A DNA stretch of 64,000 nt from Sporomusa ovata DSM 2662 (GCF_000445445.1 NZ_ASXP01000003.1:496001-560000); one strand, 5' to 3'; positions 51,618 to 61,340 are shown, counted from the first letter of the stretch. A program made the numbers and translations. Notes: a model not told the origin generated them from the letters alone.

Positions 51618-52559
51618 TTGACTACTCTGCTCACCGATCTGACGATATTAGAAAAATACTATGACATTGCAAGAGTTATTGACCCACTAGCACCAGCCTC
51701 CCTGCCGCCAGCTGTCTGCAGTCTGTGGGATTGCTATCACTTGGGAAACAGTGCCCACACTTGCAAAAATTGTGTCTCCTTGCAGGCAATCCAGCAAAAA
51801 GAAACCTTTATCAAAATTGAAGTGCGACAAGAAAAATTCTTTATGATTACCGCCATGCCATTAGAAATAGATGGACACACTGCAGCGCTTGAGCTGATAA
51901 AATGCATCAGTGAAAAAACAGCAGAAAGCTTTCTGCCCCTGCCAGGAAAAAGCACCAATCTTTACCGTGCTATCGCCGAACTTAATGACTTGACAATCAA
52001 AGATGCCTTAACTAATATTTATAATAGAAGGTATATTGACGAACAGCTTCCACTAGAAATTTCCCTTTCCCAACAACAAAACCTGCCTTTTTCTGTTGTC
52101 ATGGCCGATATTGATTATTTTAAGCAAATTAACGATCAATACGGACATTCGGTTGGTGATGAAATACTGAAGTTTTTTGCAGCGCAGCTGCAAAACAACA
52201 TTCGCCAAAAAAACAGCGATTGGGTTGCCCGGTATGGCGGCGAAGAATTTCTGATTGTCTTAATCAACTGCCCGGAAGGTCCAGCATATCAAGTTGCAGA
52301 ACAGCTTCGCAAAATTATCGAGCAGACTCCCATCTCTACCTCGGCAGGCCAGCTTCATATTACCGCCAGTTTCGGCGTACATACTTTTTCCGGGCAGGAA
52401 ACTGATTTGCATCAACTGATTGATAAAGTTGACAACCAGTTATATCACGCCAAACAAGCCGGACGAAACTGCACTGCATCAACAAACAGAAAAAAATTTT
52501 CTCGCATCAAGTTTACTGGCAACAGCGCAAATCATGTAAAAAAACTAAGGCGTTTCTAA
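51618..52559 (+). CDS. Diguanylate cyclase with N-terminal cysteine-rich sensor
   Basis: The TTG at 51618 is nine bases after AGGAG; the in-frame ATG at 51609 touches it and is unlikely. 313 residues, soluble. Residues 1-115 contain four closely placed cysteines (34, 39, 49, 52: PAVCSLWDCY, HTCKNC) followed by a PAS-like strand pattern (KIEVRQEKFFMITAMPLEID), so metal, Fe-S or redox sensing is likely. The GGDEF domain (about 120-285) is complete with RYGGEEF (near 205) and the metal Asp in VVMADIDYFKQIN. The tail is strongly basic. Should synthesise c-di-GMP; likely sigma-54 dependent. Confidence 0.9.
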   Translation: MTTLLTDLTILEKYYDIARVIDPLAPASLPPAVCSLWDCYHLGNSAHTCKNCVSLQAIQQKETFIKIEVRQEKFFMITAMPLEIDGHTAALELIKCISEKTAESFLPLPGKSTNLYRAIAELNDLTIKDALTNIYNRRYIDEQLPLEISLSQQQNLPFSVVMADIDYFKQINDQYGHSVGDEILKFFAAQLQNNIRQKNSDWVARYGGEEFLIVLINCPEGPAYQVAEQLRKIIEQTPISTSAGQLHITASFGVHTFSGQETDLHQLIDKVDNQLYHAKQAGRNCTASTNRKKFSRIKFTGNSANHVKKLRRF

Positions 52560-52616
52560 TTATGAGGGAAGATTATATTTTTAATACTATTATACTTGGA
52601 CTTGGAGGAATAACAA

Positions 52617-54308
52617 ATGAAACAACGTATGCCGATCGGCGCTCAACTGGGCGTGCTTATAGGAACGGCCTTAGCACTTATGGTCATTCTACTGGGAGTA
52701 ATTCTCTATGAGTTTCAGGAAACCAGCAACAGTTATCAGAATATGCTGTCTGGTGCTATTATGCGAACTATGGCTCTACAAAATGCTCAGGATGACTTCC
52801 ATGAAGGCTTGAGCAACATGCGCGGTTATGTTGCTTATAATGACGAAAAATATGCAGCCGACACCATTACGCTGCTAAATCAAAGCTGTGAAGCAGTAAA
52901 GACATTTAACGCCGCTGTGACAGCGGCAGAGAGTAAACAGATAGGCGAGCAGTTGGAGCTTACTCTGCTCTCCTATATTGAGGATATTAAGCATTCCATT
53001 GCCCTAAAACAGAATCATGATGCCAGTTATGCCACCGTGTTGTCGAAAACCCGGCAGAAAACGGAAATCGTCAACCAGCTGTTCAATGATGCTATGGCGA
53101 CTCAGGACAAGGCTCTTAAACAGCGAATCAGCCAACTCAATGAACGGCAAGCTACCTTATTTAAGATAGTCATTGGCTCCAGCATCCTGGGCATCCTCGC
53201 TATTATTGTCCTGCTTATCTGGTATAGCCGTCAACTATCCAGCCGAATGGGCAATCTACGCAGTGACCTACTGACACTCAGCCAACTAGACTTAGCTGGC
53301 AAAGAGATTCATGCCACCCATAACGATGAAATTGGCGATATGGCAGCAGCACTCATTACAATGAAACAGGCACTGCAGGACATTGTCCACTTGGTCAGAA
53401 ACAATGCCGACATGCTGGCGGCTTCCAGTGAAGAATTGTCTTCATCAGTACATGAGCAGCTGCAAGTATCAGAAAGTATCGCCAAAGCCATTACCGATAT
53501 CGCCGAAGGAGCTGACCGAAATACCAATCATATCACAGAGATTTCCGCCGTTATTCAGGAGGTTAGCGCCGGAGCCGAGCAAATGAGCGCCAGCGCCTCC
53601 CAGGTTAACAGCATCACGCAGGATGCTGTCGGCGACGCCGATCAGGGAATGCAGCTTATCAACAGACTGGTTGCTCAAAACACCACTATCGAAAAATCAA
53701 TGGCAGACATTACGCAAGTATCAGAATCACTAGTAAAACGCTCCGATGATATCCAGCAAATTGTCACTACCATTCACACTATCGCCGGACAGACCAACCT
53801 TCTGGCCCTGAACGCCGCTATTGAGGCAGCCAGAGCCGGTGAAGCCGGACGGGGCTTTGCGGTAGTAGCCGAAGAAGTTCGCAAGCTGGCCGAGCAAAGT
53901 GATGCCGCTACCCGCCATATTGAAGAAATCATTGCCCAAATGACCACCGATATCCAATTTACAGTAAATGTGGTTGCCAAGGCCAATACGGAAGTAGTGG
54001 CAGGCAAGCTGGCGACTGATGAAACACAGCAGGGTTTCCAGGCTATTATCAGCAAGTTGGATCAAGTAAAAACCGGTATAGAACAGATTAGCCAGGCGGT
54101 GGAAGAAACGGCTCATGGTATGCAGACTGTGGTCAACAATGTCCAGAATATCAGTGCGGTAGCAGAAGAAACCAGTGCCAGCACCCAGACAGTAGCGGCA
54201 TCAGCAGAAGAACAAAGTGCCAGTCTCCATGAAGTGAGCTCCAGCTCTGAATCAATGGCTAAAATGGCTGGCGAACTCAATGAAATCACCGCAAGATTCA
54301 AAATGTAA
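52617..54308 (+). CDS. Methyl-accepting chemotaxis protein with helical-bundle sensor
   Basis: 563 residues: membrane helix (about 10-32), an all-helical outer domain without Cache motifs (NAQDDFHEGLSNMRGYVAYND, SCEAVKTFNAAVTAA), second helix (about 180-203), HAMP-like segment and a signalling domain with QTNLLALNAAIEAARAGEAG. It follows the cyclase gene by 57 bp with GGAGG before the ATG, so both may be on the sigma-54 transcript. Confidence 0.92.
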   Translation: MKQRMPIGAQLGVLIGTALALMVILLGVILYEFQETSNSYQNMLSGAIMRTMALQNAQDDFHEGLSNMRGYVAYNDEKYAADTITLLNQSCEAVKTFNAAVTAAESKQIGEQLELTLLSYIEDIKHSIALKQNHDASYATVLSKTRQKTEIVNQLFNDAMATQDKALKQRISQLNERQATLFKIVIGSSILGILAIIVLLIWYSRQLSSRMGNLRSDLLTLSQLDLAGKEIHATHNDEIGDMAAALITMKQALQDIVHLVRNNADMLAASSEELSSSVHEQLQVSESIAKAITDIAEGADRNTNHITEISAVIQEVSAGAEQMSASASQVNSITQDAVGDADQGMQLINRLVAQNTTIEKSMADITQVSESLVKRSDDIQQIVTTIHTIAGQTNLLALNAAIEAARAGEAGRGFAVVAEEVRKLAEQSDAATRHIEEIIAQMTTDIQFTVNVVAKANTEVVAGKLATDETQQGFQAIISKLDQVKTGIEQISQAVEETAHGMQTVVNNVQNISAVAEETSASTQTVAASAEEQSASLHEVSSSSESMAKMAGELNEITARFKM

Positions 54309-54366
54309 TCCCTACCAGCAGGAAATATATCATATAACTAGTATATAAGTAGTTGGAGGGATGAAC

Positions 54367-55659
54367 ATGCAAAAAAAATTTGTATTTGGTTTTGGAGAGA
54401 AAGAAGCAGCAATCACTCTACCAGAAGATCAAATTCTTCATATTGTTGAAGGTAAAGCCGTCGAAGCCATTACCGATGTACCTGCAGCCATAAAAGCGGC
54501 ATTACGTAACCCGATTGACTCACCACCATTACAAGAAGTAGTCAAGGCTGGTGATAAGGTTGCACTCATTGCCAGCGACATTACCCGCAGGATCTCATAT
54601 CCTGAATTTCTGCCAACGCTCTTAAATGAACTGAACGGTGCCGGCATCCCGGACAGCGACATTACGATAGTCGTCAGCCTTGGTTCCCACCGCAAACATA
54701 CCGACCAGGAGAATATTGCGGTCTATGGCCAGGAAGCAGTAAACCGTGTTCACCTTGTCCAAAGCTATGCTCCCAATACCGAAGACTTTGTCTATGTAGG
54801 CAAAACCTCGCGCGGTGTGGAAACGTATCTTAACAAACATATTGTTGCTGCCGACAAGGTCATCATGACCGGCGGCATTATCTACCACTCCATGGCCGGC
54901 TTCGCCGGCGGCCGTAAAGCTATTATGCCCGGCGTTGCCGGATACTCCACCATCCAAGGCAATCACAGCTTTTGCCTGCATGATGTTGCCGGTCAGGGTA
55001 TTAACCCCAACTGCATGGCCGGTAAGCTGGATGGCAACAATATGCATGCCGATATGATGGAAATGGCCGCCATGCTTAAGCAGACCTTTCTCTTTAATGC
55101 CATCTTTACACCAGAGGGCAAATTTGCCCGTTTTGTTGCTGGCCATTGGCATACGGCCTGGCTTGAGGGCTGTAAAACGGTAGAAGAAATCTTCGGCGTA
55201 CCCATTACCGCCAAAGCTGACTTGGTGATCGCCTCTGCCGGGGGCTTTCCGAAAGACATTAATCTTTATCAAGCCACCAAAACCACCGAAAATGCCTTTA
55301 TGGCCGTTAAAGACGATGGTGTTATCATTGCACTATTAGAGTGCCGCGATATTATGGAACCACCTGATTTCAGTGGCTGGTTCAACTATGAATCACTCTA
55401 TGACCGTGAAATTGCCTTGCGTAAAGCCTTTACTGTTCCTGGATTCATTGCCCTAAAAACCGGCCTGTTTGCCAAGAAAGTACCTCACATTATTGTCACA
55501 CTCCCTCAAAACAAAGAGTTCATTGAAAAAGCCGGCTTAATTGCCGCCACCACCCTGGAAGAAGCTATGGCGATTGCCGAACAAAAACTTGGCCGCACCG
55601 ACTATACCATTACCCTTATGCCGCATGGTGCTAACACGGTACCACTGCTGCAGGAATAG
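54367..55659 (+). CDS. larA: Nickel-pincer lactate racemase LarA
   Basis: GGAGGG directly abuts an ATG at 54361, so the ATG at 54367 is the better start, giving 430 residues. With this start the key residues fall on the numbers known for Lactobacillus plantarum LarA: Arg75, His108 (SLGSHRK), His174 (IIYHSMAG), Lys184, which carries the cofactor (GGRKAIMPG), and His200, the nickel ligand (GNHSF). The enzyme interconverts L- and D-lactate, or another 2-hydroxy acid. No larB, larC or larE maturation genes are in the window. It faces the lactate oxidation genes across a shared terminator. Confidence 0.92.
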   Translation: MQKKFVFGFGEKEAAITLPEDQILHIVEGKAVEAITDVPAAIKAALRNPIDSPPLQEVVKAGDKVALIASDITRRISYPEFLPTLLNELNGAGIPDSDITIVVSLGSHRKHTDQENIAVYGQEAVNRVHLVQSYAPNTEDFVYVGKTSRGVETYLNKHIVAADKVIMTGGIIYHSMAGFAGGRKAIMPGVAGYSTIQGNHSFCLHDVAGQGINPNCMAGKLDGNNMHADMMEMAAMLKQTFLFNAIFTPEGKFARFVAGHWHTAWLEGCKTVEEIFGVPITAKADLVIASAGGFPKDINLYQATKTTENAFMAVKDDGVIIALLECRDIMEPPDFSGWFNYESLYDREIALRKAFTVPGFIALKTGLFAKKVPHIIVTLPQNKEFIEKAGLIAATTLEEAMAIAEQKLGRTDYTITLMPHGANTVPLLQE

Positions 55660-55670
55660 CCTAGTAAGAG

Positions 55671-55719
55671 AAGCAGCCGGAACCCAAAATATTATGGGGT
55701 TCCGGCTGCTTTTATTTTC
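55671..55719. terminator. Terminator between larA and lutC
   Basis: 15-bp perfect stem (55671-55685 with 55697-55711) then TTTATTTT; can act on both strands. Confidence 0.85.
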
Positions 55720-55732
55720 TGAGCAGGCAGCC

Positions 55733-56440
55733 TCAATTATCAATGACTACAGCCCATATACGAAATGGGCCATGCACCCCTATTGATAAATCCATCTCAA
55801 TGTCCGAGGTGCGGCTGGGCCCGGTAATAAAATCAATGGCTGACGGCAACCGGCCCTGTCCGCGCCGTTCACTGAGATGCTTCATTACAGTAGACATAGT
55901 AGGCACAATATCTGACTTTTGCATGACTGCAATATGAGTAGGCGGCAGTAAACTCACAGAACGTCCGGCATTGGCTCCACTAAACAAAGCCACCGTCCCG
56001 GTGTAGCCAATCGCATAGTTAACCCAGGTGATACCGGCATCAGCCTGTTCTGCAATTTCGATTAGTTCCTGCCGGGACTTATCACTATTCCAGAGCTCAG
56101 TTTTTACACCCAAGCGGGAAAATTCTATATATTTTCGTAATTCAGGGTGATCCCACACAACAGCAGCTTTGGCATTTAGCACCTTGAGCCACAGCTTTAT
56201 CTGATTAGTAGCCTCTGCCCCATTGTTAACGATGGCCACTTTGCCGGTTAGCGCTTCCAGGTTGGCCTTAAATTGTGTAAGCGGCTGCTCTGCTTCAAAC
56301 TTCTGTTCTCGCCAAAAAGCCGGCGGGCCAGCTTCATTCCGGTTAGGAGGTACTGTAAGTACGTTATCCCGCCCTAAGGCCTTGGCAACTGTTTGTAAAA
56401 ACATATTTTCCTGGGCAATATCTTCCTGAATATTTGTCAT
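55733..56440 (-). CDS. lutC: LutC-type LUD-domain protein of lactate oxidation
   Basis: 235 residues, LUD domain (PPAFWREQKFEAEQPLTQFK, ITWVNYAIGYTGTVALFSG, RSVSLLPPTHIAVMQKSDIV, FITGPSRTSDIEMDLSIGVHGP). With LutA and LutB it forms the iron-sulphur complex that oxidises L-lactate to pyruvate. Last of three genes, eight bases after lutB, with AGGTGAG before the ATG. Confidence 0.92.
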   Translation of the reverse strand: MTNIQEDIAQENMFLQTVAKALGRDNVLTVPPNRNEAGPPAFWREQKFEAEQPLTQFKANLEALTGKVAIVNNGAEATNQIKLWLKVLNAKAAVVWDHPELRKYIEFSRLGVKTELWNSDKSRQELIEIAEQADAGITWVNYAIGYTGTVALFSGANAGRSVSLLPPTHIAVMQKSDIVPTMSTVMKHLSERRGQGRLPSAIDFITGPSRTSDIEMDLSIGVHGPFRIWAVVIDN

Positions 56441-56448
56441 ATGCTCAC

Positions 56449-57861
56449 CTATTTCTTACGATTTTCCCAGCGCTCGCGGAAGGTTGTATCTGCAGCCGCC
56501 CGCATATACCGTGAATTAGTCCAATTGGCAAGCAGCGGTAATTTAGCAGTAATATAGCCCTTATTGACTAACGGCTTTTGCCCTAGCGATGCGACTTTCA
56601 TGGCAAATTTATAGGTACTGGGCAATTTGAAAAACTGCTTCCACATGCCAAAAGCAAACTTTTCAACTACTTGGCTATAACCGTCACTCACCCGCCGCTG
56701 CCGTAACTTGAACAACAAATCCTGTAACGGAATCTTGGCCGGACAGACACTTGTACAGGCCGCGCACAAGGTCGAAGCATATGGCAGTTCGCCCCAAAAA
56801 TCGATATCATCTTCTAATATTGGGGTAATAACCGAACCTATTGGACCACCATAGACTGACCCATACGCATGCCCTCCGATTTGACGGTATACAGGACACA
56901 CGTTAAAGCAGGCACCACAGCGAATACAACTTAGCGCCTGACGGAATTCTTCATCTGCCAACATACGTGAACGGCCATTATCAACAATCACCAGATGGAA
57001 TTTTTCACAGCCATCAATATCGCCTGGCTGCCGTGAACCATTGATAACCGAAACATAGCTGGTAAGCTTTTGCCCGGTAGCATTGCGTGGCAGCATAGAT
57101 AAGACAGTTTCCAGATCCTCAAAGGTCGGGACAACCCGTTCCATACCCATAACACTAATAACAACCCTCGGCAAGGTTGTTGTTAACCTGGCATTGCCTT
57201 CATTAGTAACAAGCGTAATAGAACCAGTTTCGGCAACGGCAAAATTACAACCTGTAATGCCAATATCGGCGCTGATAAACTTGTTGCGCAAAATTTTACG
57301 GGCAAAAGCGGTAAGGGCGGGCGTATCGGATTCAACCTTGTTACCAGCTACTTTAGAAAATAGTTCCGCAATCTGGTTGCGGTTTTTATGAATGGCAGGA
57401 ACTATAATATGGGAGGGTGTTTCTCCTGCCAGCTGCAGAATATATTCTGCCAGATCGCTTTCCATTACTTCCATACCAACTGCCTCAAGGGCTGTATTAA
57501 GATGTATTTCCTCCGTCACCATGGACTTGGATTTGACAATTTTTTTAGCATTGTACTGCTTACACAAGCCGGCAATAATCTTACACGCCGTTTCAGCGTT
57601 GGGAGCAAAGTGAACCTTTCCACCTGCGTTCTTCACATTATCTATTAACAACTTCAGATAATAGTCAAGATGATTAACTGTATGCTGCCTGATAAGCTTG
57701 GTCTGCTCCCGCCACTGTTCCCAATTGGGAAGTTCACGGGCCGCTTTATCTTTGTTTGTGCTCAAACGGTCAACAGCTTTGCGGACCGCTCGCCGCATCT
57801 GGTCATCTTTTAAGGCTTTAACCGCTCTGTCGCGCAGGTGAAAAATTGGTCTTTCACTCAC
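56449..57861 (-). CDS. lutB: LutB iron-sulphur subunit of lactate oxidation
   Basis: 470 residues. N-terminal LUD domain (KIVKSKSMVTEEIHLNTALE, AVAETGSITLVTNEGNARL) then two ferredoxin-type 4Fe-4S motifs: CIRCGACFNVCP (near residue 312) and CAACTSVCPAKIP (about 55 residues further). Typical LutB/YkgF length. Overlaps lutA by four bases (ATGA). Confidence 0.95.
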   Translation of the reverse strand: MSERPIFHLRDRAVKALKDDQMRRAVRKAVDRLSTNKDKAARELPNWEQWREQTKLIRQHTVNHLDYYLKLLIDNVKNAGGKVHFAPNAETACKIIAGLCKQYNAKKIVKSKSMVTEEIHLNTALEAVGMEVMESDLAEYILQLAGETPSHIIVPAIHKNRNQIAELFSKVAGNKVESDTPALTAFARKILRNKFISADIGITGCNFAVAETGSITLVTNEGNARLTTTLPRVVISVMGMERVVPTFEDLETVLSMLPRNATGQKLTSYVSVINGSRQPGDIDGCEKFHLVIVDNGRSRMLADEEFRQALSCIRCGACFNVCPVYRQIGGHAYGSVYGGPIGSVITPILEDDIDFWGELPYASTLCAACTSVCPAKIPLQDLLFKLRQRRVSDGYSQVVEKFAFGMWKQFFKLPSTYKFAMKVASLGQKPLVNKGYITAKLPLLANWTNSRYMRAAADTTFRERWENRKK

Positions 57862-58586
57862 ATTCTCATCCCCTCATCTAATAATTCGGCTATATGCATG
57901 ACCCGCACGTTAGTTTTTTGTTTTTTTAACCTGCCGTCAATGTTCATCAAGCAGCTTAAATCAACACCAACAAGAACATCTGCCTTAGTGTCCAGAATAT
58001 TTCTGGCCTTTGCATCCACCATGGCTTCTGATATTTCAGGCAACTTCACTGAGAATGTTCCCCCAAAACCGCAGCAAGCTTCTTCATGCGGCAAGGGTAC
58101 ATAATCAATTTCTTTTACGTTGGCGAGCAAGGTACGAACATATTGGTCTGTGTTTAAAAATCTGCGCGCATGGCAGCTGGAATGATAGGTTACCCGGTAT
58201 GGAAATCGGGCTCCCACATCCTCTTGCTTTAAAATCTTGACCACAAATTCACTAAATTCAAAGAGTTTAGCACTCAACTCTTTGGCCTGACGATACTTCT
58301 CAGGCTCCTTCTCAAACAGGAGCGGATAATACTCCTTAACTGCCGTAATACACGATCCAGCCGGCGCAACCACATACTGGCTGTTCTTGAAGGCGGTAAG
58401 CATGGTTTCAGCAACTGGCCGGGCATCCTCCCAGTAGCCGCTGCTAAGAGCCGGCTGACCACAACAAGTCTGCTCAGGCGGAAAATCTAAGGTTACGCCC
58501 AGTTTTTCCAGAACGCGTACCATAGCTTCACCAACCTGGGGATACATACTATCACAAATGCAAGTAATAAATATCGATGCTTTCAT
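57858..58586 (-). CDS. lutA: LutA, CCG-domain subunit of lactate oxidation
   Basis: The ATG at 58584-58586 (MKASIFITCICD) follows GGAGG at nine bases; the frame extends upstream without a ribosome site. 242 residues with two CCG cysteine-rich domains (TCCGQPALSSGYW and ACCGFGGTFSVKLPEIS, plus HSSCHARR), the noncubane Fe-S binding type found in LutA and heterodisulfide reductase HdrB. First gene of lutABC, divergent from lactate permease across 134 bp. Confidence 0.95.
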   Translation of the reverse strand: MKASIFITCICDSMYPQVGEAMVRVLEKLGVTLDFPPEQTCCGQPALSSGYWEDARPVAETMLTAFKNSQYVVAPAGSCITAVKEYYPLLFEKEPEKYRQAKELSAKLFEFSEFVVKILKQEDVGARFPYRVTYHSSCHARRFLNTDQYVRTLLANVKEIDYVPLPHEEACCGFGGTFSVKLPEISEAMVDAKARNILDTKADVLVGVDLSCLMNIDGRLKKQKTNVRVMHIAELLDEGMRM

Positions 58587-58641
58587 CACGTGTGACCTCC
58601 ACAAAGATAAAGTGAGACATTCTAGCATGTGCATTTTATCC

Positions 58642-58652
58642 AGGATTATCCT
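58642..58652. promoter_or_regulatory. Small palindrome in the lutA-lctP divergent promoter region
   Basis: AGGAT-T-ATCCT, 56 bp before lutA and 69 bp before lctP. A possible regulator site; no lactate regulator gene is in the window. Confidence 0.3.
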
Positions 58653-58720
58653 GAGTTTTTTTCCTCCTGGCGGCAAATAATAGAAGAGAATTTGAAGGGC
58701 TCAGGAGGGAAACTACTATT

Positions 58721-60352
58721 ATGACATGGACACAAGAATATGTGCCGTTAGGCAGTATCGCATTATCCGCATTAGCCGCAGCCATCCCGATCATCATTAT
58801 TTTTTATTTATTGGCTATTCGCCGCTCACCAGGACAAGTTGCGGGAATTACTGCACTGATAGCCGCTTTTTTGGTAGCAGTGCTTGTCTACAAAATGCCC
58901 TTGAACACTGCTTTTCTAGCGGCTCTGATGGGTATAGCTTATGGTGTTTTTCCCATATTTTGGATAGTATTGACCGCCATCTTCATTTACAACATGACTG
59001 TTGAGACAGGTAAGTTCGATATAATCAAAAATTCTATTGCCACAATTACCGATGATCGCCGCCTGCAAGCACTACTGATTGCCTTTGCCTTCGGCGCATT
59101 TTTAGAGGGAGCAGCCGGTTTTGGTACTCCAGTAGCCATTTCTGCCGGCATGCTCGTTGGACTGGGCTTTAACCCGTTGTATGCCGCTGGCCTTTGCCTT
59201 ATCGCCAATACCGCACCAGTTGCCTTTGGCGGCATTGGTATTCCAATCATCGTGGCCGGACAGGTTACAGGCATAGATACAATGAAGATAAGCCAGATGG
59301 TTGGACGGCAACTGCCTTTTCTTTCAGTTTTCATCCCCATTTGGCTGGTTGTACTTATGTCTGGTTGGAAGGCAACTAGAGAAGTACTGCCTGCCTGCTT
59401 GGTAGCCGGCGTCTCCTTTGCGGTCGTACAGTTCTTATCTGCCAATTACCTTGGCCCTGAACTTCCAGATATTCTTTCCTCACTGGCATCCATTTTTTCA
59501 CTAACCTTCTTTTTGCAGATATGGAAACCAGCCTCCATCTGGCGATTTCCTGGTGAGCAGGCTGAAAAATCAAAAACCGCAGTCTTACCAGCCTATTCCA
59601 CTACAGAGCTTGTTACTGCCTGGGGCCCTTTTATCATTTTGACTGTTATGGTTATTCTGTGGGGACTAAAACCTATTAAGGCGCTATTGGATATGCCTAC
59701 CTTGTCAATTTATGTACCCGGCTTACACAATCTAGTTACGCAGGTTGCGCCTATCGCCAAAGCGCCTACTGCCATGACCGCAGTATATAAAATAAATTGG
59801 CTAAGCGCTGCCGGCACAGCACTATTTATTGCCAGCATACTATCAGCTATGCTACTGGGTGTAGGACCGGGACAGTTCTTCCGCATTCTTGGCAAAACCT
59901 TTAGTCAACTAACCAAACCACTAATTACCATTCCTGCAGTACTCGGTCTGGCCTATATCATGAATTACTCTGGCATGAGCTCAAGTCTGGGACTCTTCCT
60001 GGCAGGCTCGGGTGGATTTTTCCCCTTTTTCTCGGCCTGGCTTGGTTGGCTGGGAGTATTTCTTACCGGATCAGATACATCAGCCAATGCCCTGTTTGGC
60101 AATCTTCAATCCGTCACTGCCCAGCAGGTAGGCGTTGACCCTACCTTGACCGTGGCAGCCAACTCTTCCGGTGGTGTTACCGGTAAAATGATTTCACCGC
60201 AAAGTATTGCCGTAGCCACGGCCGCTACCGGTCTTGTCGGTAAAGAAGGAGATTTATTCAGCTTTACTGTTATGCATTCTATTACTCTGGCTATCCTGGT
60301 AGGAATCATGACCTATCTGCAAGCTTATGCCCTGTCCTGGATGATTCCGTAA
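58721..60352 (+). CDS. lctP: L-lactate permease (LctP/LldP family)
   Basis: 543 residues with about 13 hydrophobic segments. Family text: FGAFLEGAAGFGTPVAISAGML, NTAPVAFGGIGIPIIVAGQVTG, FLTGSDTSANALFGNLQ and GKMISPQSIAVATAATGLVG at the end. It imports lactate (and often glycolate) with protons at the inner membrane and supplies LutABC and LarA next to it. AGGAGGG precedes the ATG. Confidence 0.95.
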   Translation: MTWTQEYVPLGSIALSALAAAIPIIIIFYLLAIRRSPGQVAGITALIAAFLVAVLVYKMPLNTAFLAALMGIAYGVFPIFWIVLTAIFIYNMTVETGKFDIIKNSIATITDDRRLQALLIAFAFGAFLEGAAGFGTPVAISAGMLVGLGFNPLYAAGLCLIANTAPVAFGGIGIPIIVAGQVTGIDTMKISQMVGRQLPFLSVFIPIWLVVLMSGWKATREVLPACLVAGVSFAVVQFLSANYLGPELPDILSSLASIFSLTFFLQIWKPASIWRFPGEQAEKSKTAVLPAYSTTELVTAWGPFIILTVMVILWGLKPIKALLDMPTLSIYVPGLHNLVTQVAPIAKAPTAMTAVYKINWLSAAGTALFIASILSAMLLGVGPGQFFRILGKTFSQLTKPLITIPAVLGLAYIMNYSGMSSSLGLFLAGSGGFFPFFSAWLGWLGVFLTGSDTSANALFGNLQSVTAQQVGVDPTLTVAANSSGGVTGKMISPQSIAVATAATGLVGKEGDLFSFTVMHSITLAILVGIMTYLQAYALSWMIP

Positions 60353-60367
60353 TAATTGTGAAGCAGC

Positions 60368-60410
60368 AAAAGTAGATCTGACCTAATTGCTTAGGTCAGA
60401 TCTACTTTTT
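60368..60410 (+). terminator. Terminator after lctP
   Basis: 19-bp perfect stem (60368-60386 with 60391-60409, loop TTGC) with T5 at its end. The remaining bases to 60650 show no gene. Confidence 0.9.
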
Positions 60411-60650
60411 GTTAAGATTATTTCCAATGGCAGGCTCATAATTTAACACTTGCAAGCCGTGGCCACTCATATCCACGGCCAGCGTATGCTCTACCAACTT
60501 TCTCCTCTATGGGATAAAATTTATTATTAACAGCAGGACTTTTCATTTACTCTGTAGTAATTATTTAAATAGAAAGAACTGCCGAAAATAAAAATTCCAG
60601 TAGTTCTTCATAAGGACACAAGAAATCTCATGAAAATAGGGGGGATTAGT

Positions 60651-61235
60651 ATGAAAACACTAAAAGACACTAAAACTGCAGCCAATTTGATGCAAGCATT
60701 TGCCGGAGAATCCCAAGCCAGAATGCGCTACACCTACTATGCTTCCACTGCCAAAAAAGAAGGCTATGTGCAAATATCAAACTTGTTTACTGAAACAGCC
60801 GACAATGAAAAAGAACATGCCAAACGTTTCTATAAGTTTCTTGTAGAATGCCTTGACGGCCAAACCGTTTCCATCCAAGCTGACTTTCCTGTAGCGCTAG
60901 GCGACACCAAAGCCAATCTATTATCTGCTGCCCAAGGGGAGAATGAGGAATGGTCTGAACTTTATCCTCATTTTGCTGATGTTGCTGACCAAGAGGGCTT
61001 CCCGGCTATTGCCACTGTTTTCCGTAAGATCGCTGAAGTGGAAAAACATCATGAAGCCAGATATAGAAAGTTGTATAACAATATTATCAATAATACAGTT
61101 GTTAAAAAGCCTAACACCATTCAATGGAAATGCAATAATTGCGGCTACATCCACACTGGCGACCAAGCCCCAGACCTCTGTCCAGCCTGTGCTCATCCGC
61201 AAGGCTACTTTGAAGTATTTGTCGAAACCTATTAG
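60651..61235 (+). CDS. rbr: Rubrerythrin
   Basis: ATG at 60651 after GGGGGGA; an in-frame ATG at 60630 has no ribosome site. 194 residues: a di-iron four-helix bundle with the two Glu-rich motifs (FAGESQARMRY, ADNEKEHAKRFY, later EVEKHHEARY) and a C-terminal rubredoxin knuckle with two CxxC pairs (WKCNNCGYIH, LCPACAHPQGYF). It reduces hydrogen peroxide in anaerobes. Monocistronic, between two terminators. Confidence 0.96.
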   Translation: MKTLKDTKTAANLMQAFAGESQARMRYTYYASTAKKEGYVQISNLFTETADNEKEHAKRFYKFLVECLDGQTVSIQADFPVALGDTKANLLSAAQGENEEWSELYPHFADVADQEGFPAIATVFRKIAEVEKHHEARYRKLYNNIINNTVVKKPNTIQWKCNNCGYIHTGDQAPDLCPACAHPQGYFEVFVETY

Positions 61236-61286
61236 TCCAATGGCCCAAGTAGCCGTTGACGGCAACTAAATCTCACTTTATCTGCA

Positions 61287-61340
61287 AAATAGTGAAAGCC
61301 GGAACCCTGAATGAAACAAGGGTTCCGGCTTTCACTATTT
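61287..61340. terminator. Terminator after rubrerythrin
   Basis: Perfect 22-bp stem (61287-61308 with 61319-61340, 10-nt loop) ending in ATTT; could serve the minus-strand hydrolase gene as well. Confidence 0.85.

Noticed and set aside
54622..55272. 216-codon minus-strand frame inside larA
   Set aside because: Antisense to LarA, whose catalytic residues are all in place on the plus strand.
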